A stretch of 64,000 bases of DNA from JBELHJ01 sp042091495 (GTDB lineage Bacteria > Bacteroidota > Bacteroidia > Flavobacteriales > Flavobacteriaceae). How positions within the stretch are numbered: the stretch's first letter is position 1; each line of letters starts with the position of its first letter. The stretch covers positions 1-64,000 of the forward strand of contig JBELHJ010000004.1 of NCBI GenBank assembly GCA_042091495.1. The letters are read 5' to 3'. This document shows positions 63,013-64,000 of the stretch, piece by piece. Position numbers and translations under genes: made by a program. A model generated the notes under the pieces. It was given only the letters and a program-made list of their open reading frames with translations. It searched no databases and was not told the DNA's origin.

Positions 63013-63934
63013 GGTTTTTTATGAAGTCTCTTGTTTGACTTTCATCTAAAGCTATTTGGTTTTTGAGATTTTCAATGGAATTAAATTTTTTTTCGTTTCT
63101 CAAATGTTTTAATAATTCTATGTTTAAAGCGTTTCCATAAAGGTCACCATCATAATCTAAAAAATGAACTTCAATAGATAATTCATTATTATCAAAAGTA
63201 GGGTTTACTCCAATATTCATCATCCCCCAACAAAATTTGTTGTCGATTAAACATTTTACTATGTAAACGCCATGCTTAGGAATCAACTTTAAATCAGAAT
63301 TAATTTGAATGTTTGCTGTAGGATAATTTAGAGATTTACCTATACCTTTCCCTTTAACAACCATCCCTTGGATGGTATAATGATCTCCCAAATAACGGTT
63401 AGCTTTTTCAATGAGTCCTTCATGAAGTGCATGTCGGATTTTTGTTGAACTAATTGATACAGCTTCGATGTCTTCAGCAGGAATTTCTTCAACTGTAAAA
63501 CCGAGAGATGACCCGTAAAATTTTAAATCGTCGATATTAGCCGTTCTATTTTTTCCAAACCTATGATCATATCCAATAATGATATGTTTGGCATTAAGTT
63601 GTTCAACCAGAACTGTTTTTACGTAGTCTTCTGCAGATAGATTGGCAAAATCAATTGTAAAAGGTTCAATAACCAAGGCATCTACACCGAGGGCTTCCAG
63701 CCGCGTTTTTTTCTCTTCTATGGTACTCAACAGTTTTAGATTATAGTCTTTATTTAAAACCATTCTAGGATGAGGAAAAAAGGTTAAGATAAGACTGTTG
63801 AGTTGGTTATTTTGACCAAATTCACAAAGCCTTTCAATAATTTTTTTATGACCAAGATGAACGCCATCAAACGTTCCAATGGTAATTACCGAAGGGTGAT
63901 TGTTATAGTCTTTTAAAGCGTTGTAAACTTTCAA
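63005..63934 (-). CDS. ribF: Bifunctional riboflavin kinase/FMN adenylyltransferase
   Basis: Makes FMN from riboflavin and then FAD from FMN. The 309-residue protein has the N-terminal adenylyltransferase domain with TIGTFDGVHLGHKK at residues 18-31 and SSTKIRHALHEG near 164-175, and the C-terminal riboflavin-kinase domain with GKGIGKSLNYPTANI near 198-212 and WGMMNIGVNPTF near 241-252. It starts with TTG at 63934, since the family's conserved MKxYN opening begins there. Only 66 bases of window remain upstream. Confidence 0.95.
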   Translation of the reverse strand: MKVYNALKDYNNHPSVITIGTFDGVHLGHKKIIERLCEFGQNNQLNSLILTFFPHPRMVLNKDYNLKLLSTIEEKKTRLEALGVDALVIEPFTIDFANLSAEDYVKTVLVEQLNAKHIIIGYDHRFGKNRTANIDDLKFYGSSLGFTVEEIPAEDIEAVSISSTKIRHALHEGLIEKANRYLGDHYTIQGMVVKGKGIGKSLNYPTANIQINSDLKLIPKHGVYIVKCLIDNKFCWGMMNIGVNPTFDNNELSIEVHFLDYDGDLYGNALNIELLKHLRNEKKFNSIENLKNQIALDESQTRDFIKNHV

Positions 63935-64000
63935 TTTTTGTTTGTAAAATTAGTTAATTGAGCATTTAAAAAAAATTCAATTCTCTTTAATGTGAATGTC

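Noticed and set aside
1..64000. CRISPR arrays, tRNA or rRNA genes, insertion sequences, integrases, prophage
   Set aside because: No regularly spaced repeats, no cloverleaf or rRNA sequence and no transposase or integrase motif were found on either strand.
63935..64000. Start of another gene at the right edge
   Set aside because: Only 66 A/T-rich bases remain, with no recognisable promoter box or coding segment long enough to judge.

Overview
The window is low-GC DNA from a member of the Bacteroidota, most likely a marine Flavobacteriaceae. The evidence is a cluster of type IX secretion genes with a type B (gliding-associated) C-terminal domain, a PorP/SprF-like protein, a SufA-SufBCDSE iron-sulfur cluster, a BatABCDE aerotolerance operon, DUF2480, DUF3078, DUF5689 and DUF4286 proteins, and promoters of the Bacteroidota type (TAnnTTTG at about -7, TTG/TTTG at about -33). 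Two runs of exactly 100 N show that this is a draft scaffold. No tRNA, rRNA, CRISPR array, insertion sequence or prophage was seen, and no gene-free stretch exceeds about 220 bases.

Layout. 1-1.4 kb: a small CxxC protein and thiL, convergent. 1.5-9.4 kb: the suf cluster (sufA, sufB, a small lipoprotein, sufC, sufD, sufS, then sufE, a SufT-like gene, DUF2480, DUF3078). 9.4-11.6 kb: hflX and a cytoplasmic EEP-family phosphodiesterase. 11.9-19.8 kb: a surface-protein locus with a 1567-residue type B T9SS substrate, a tiny secreted protein that is nothing but the same C-terminal domain, a PorP/SprF protein and a PorE-like OmpA protein. 19.9-25.3 kb: a TonB receptor and DUF5689 lipoprotein operon opposite a secreted EEP nuclease/phosphatase. 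25.3-31 kb: a membrane protein, a CAP-domain lipoprotein, an ALDH7 dehydrogenase, an AlbA_2-domain protein and a sodium:solute symporter. 31.0-31.9 kb: two gene remnants, an internally deleted LytTR response regulator and the last 146 residues of a long-form nagB. 32.1-41.0 kb: moxR, DUF58 and the bat operon. 41.2-46.4 kb: a beta carbonic anhydrase, cvpA, pheS with two conserved unknowns, gpsA and a lipoprotein. 46.4-64 kb: housekeeping genes (mfd, TerB-like, fbp, a GNAT protein, aspartate kinase, an OlsF/GlsF-type acyltransferase, a hydroxyacid dehydrogenase, mgtE, rsmA, DUF4286, a TPR protein, serS, an HTTM protein and ribF).

How it fits together. The Suf proteins assemble and deliver Fe-S clusters. 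The PorP/SprF and PorE-like proteins probably export and anchor the adhesin encoded with them. The TonB, DUF5689 and secreted EEP genes look like a scavenging locus for a phosphorylated polymer, perhaps DNA. The Bat/MoxR genes form a membrane-associated VWA/TPR complex.

Most unusual items: the stand-alone type B CTD protein, the neighbouring remnants of a LytTR regulator and nagB, the NlpE-like lipoprotein inside suf, and a false assembly gap in the carbonic anhydrase gene. That gap is flanked by a 55-base duplicate, and joining the copies restores an intact gene. Function calls rest on motif recognition by eye, without database searches.
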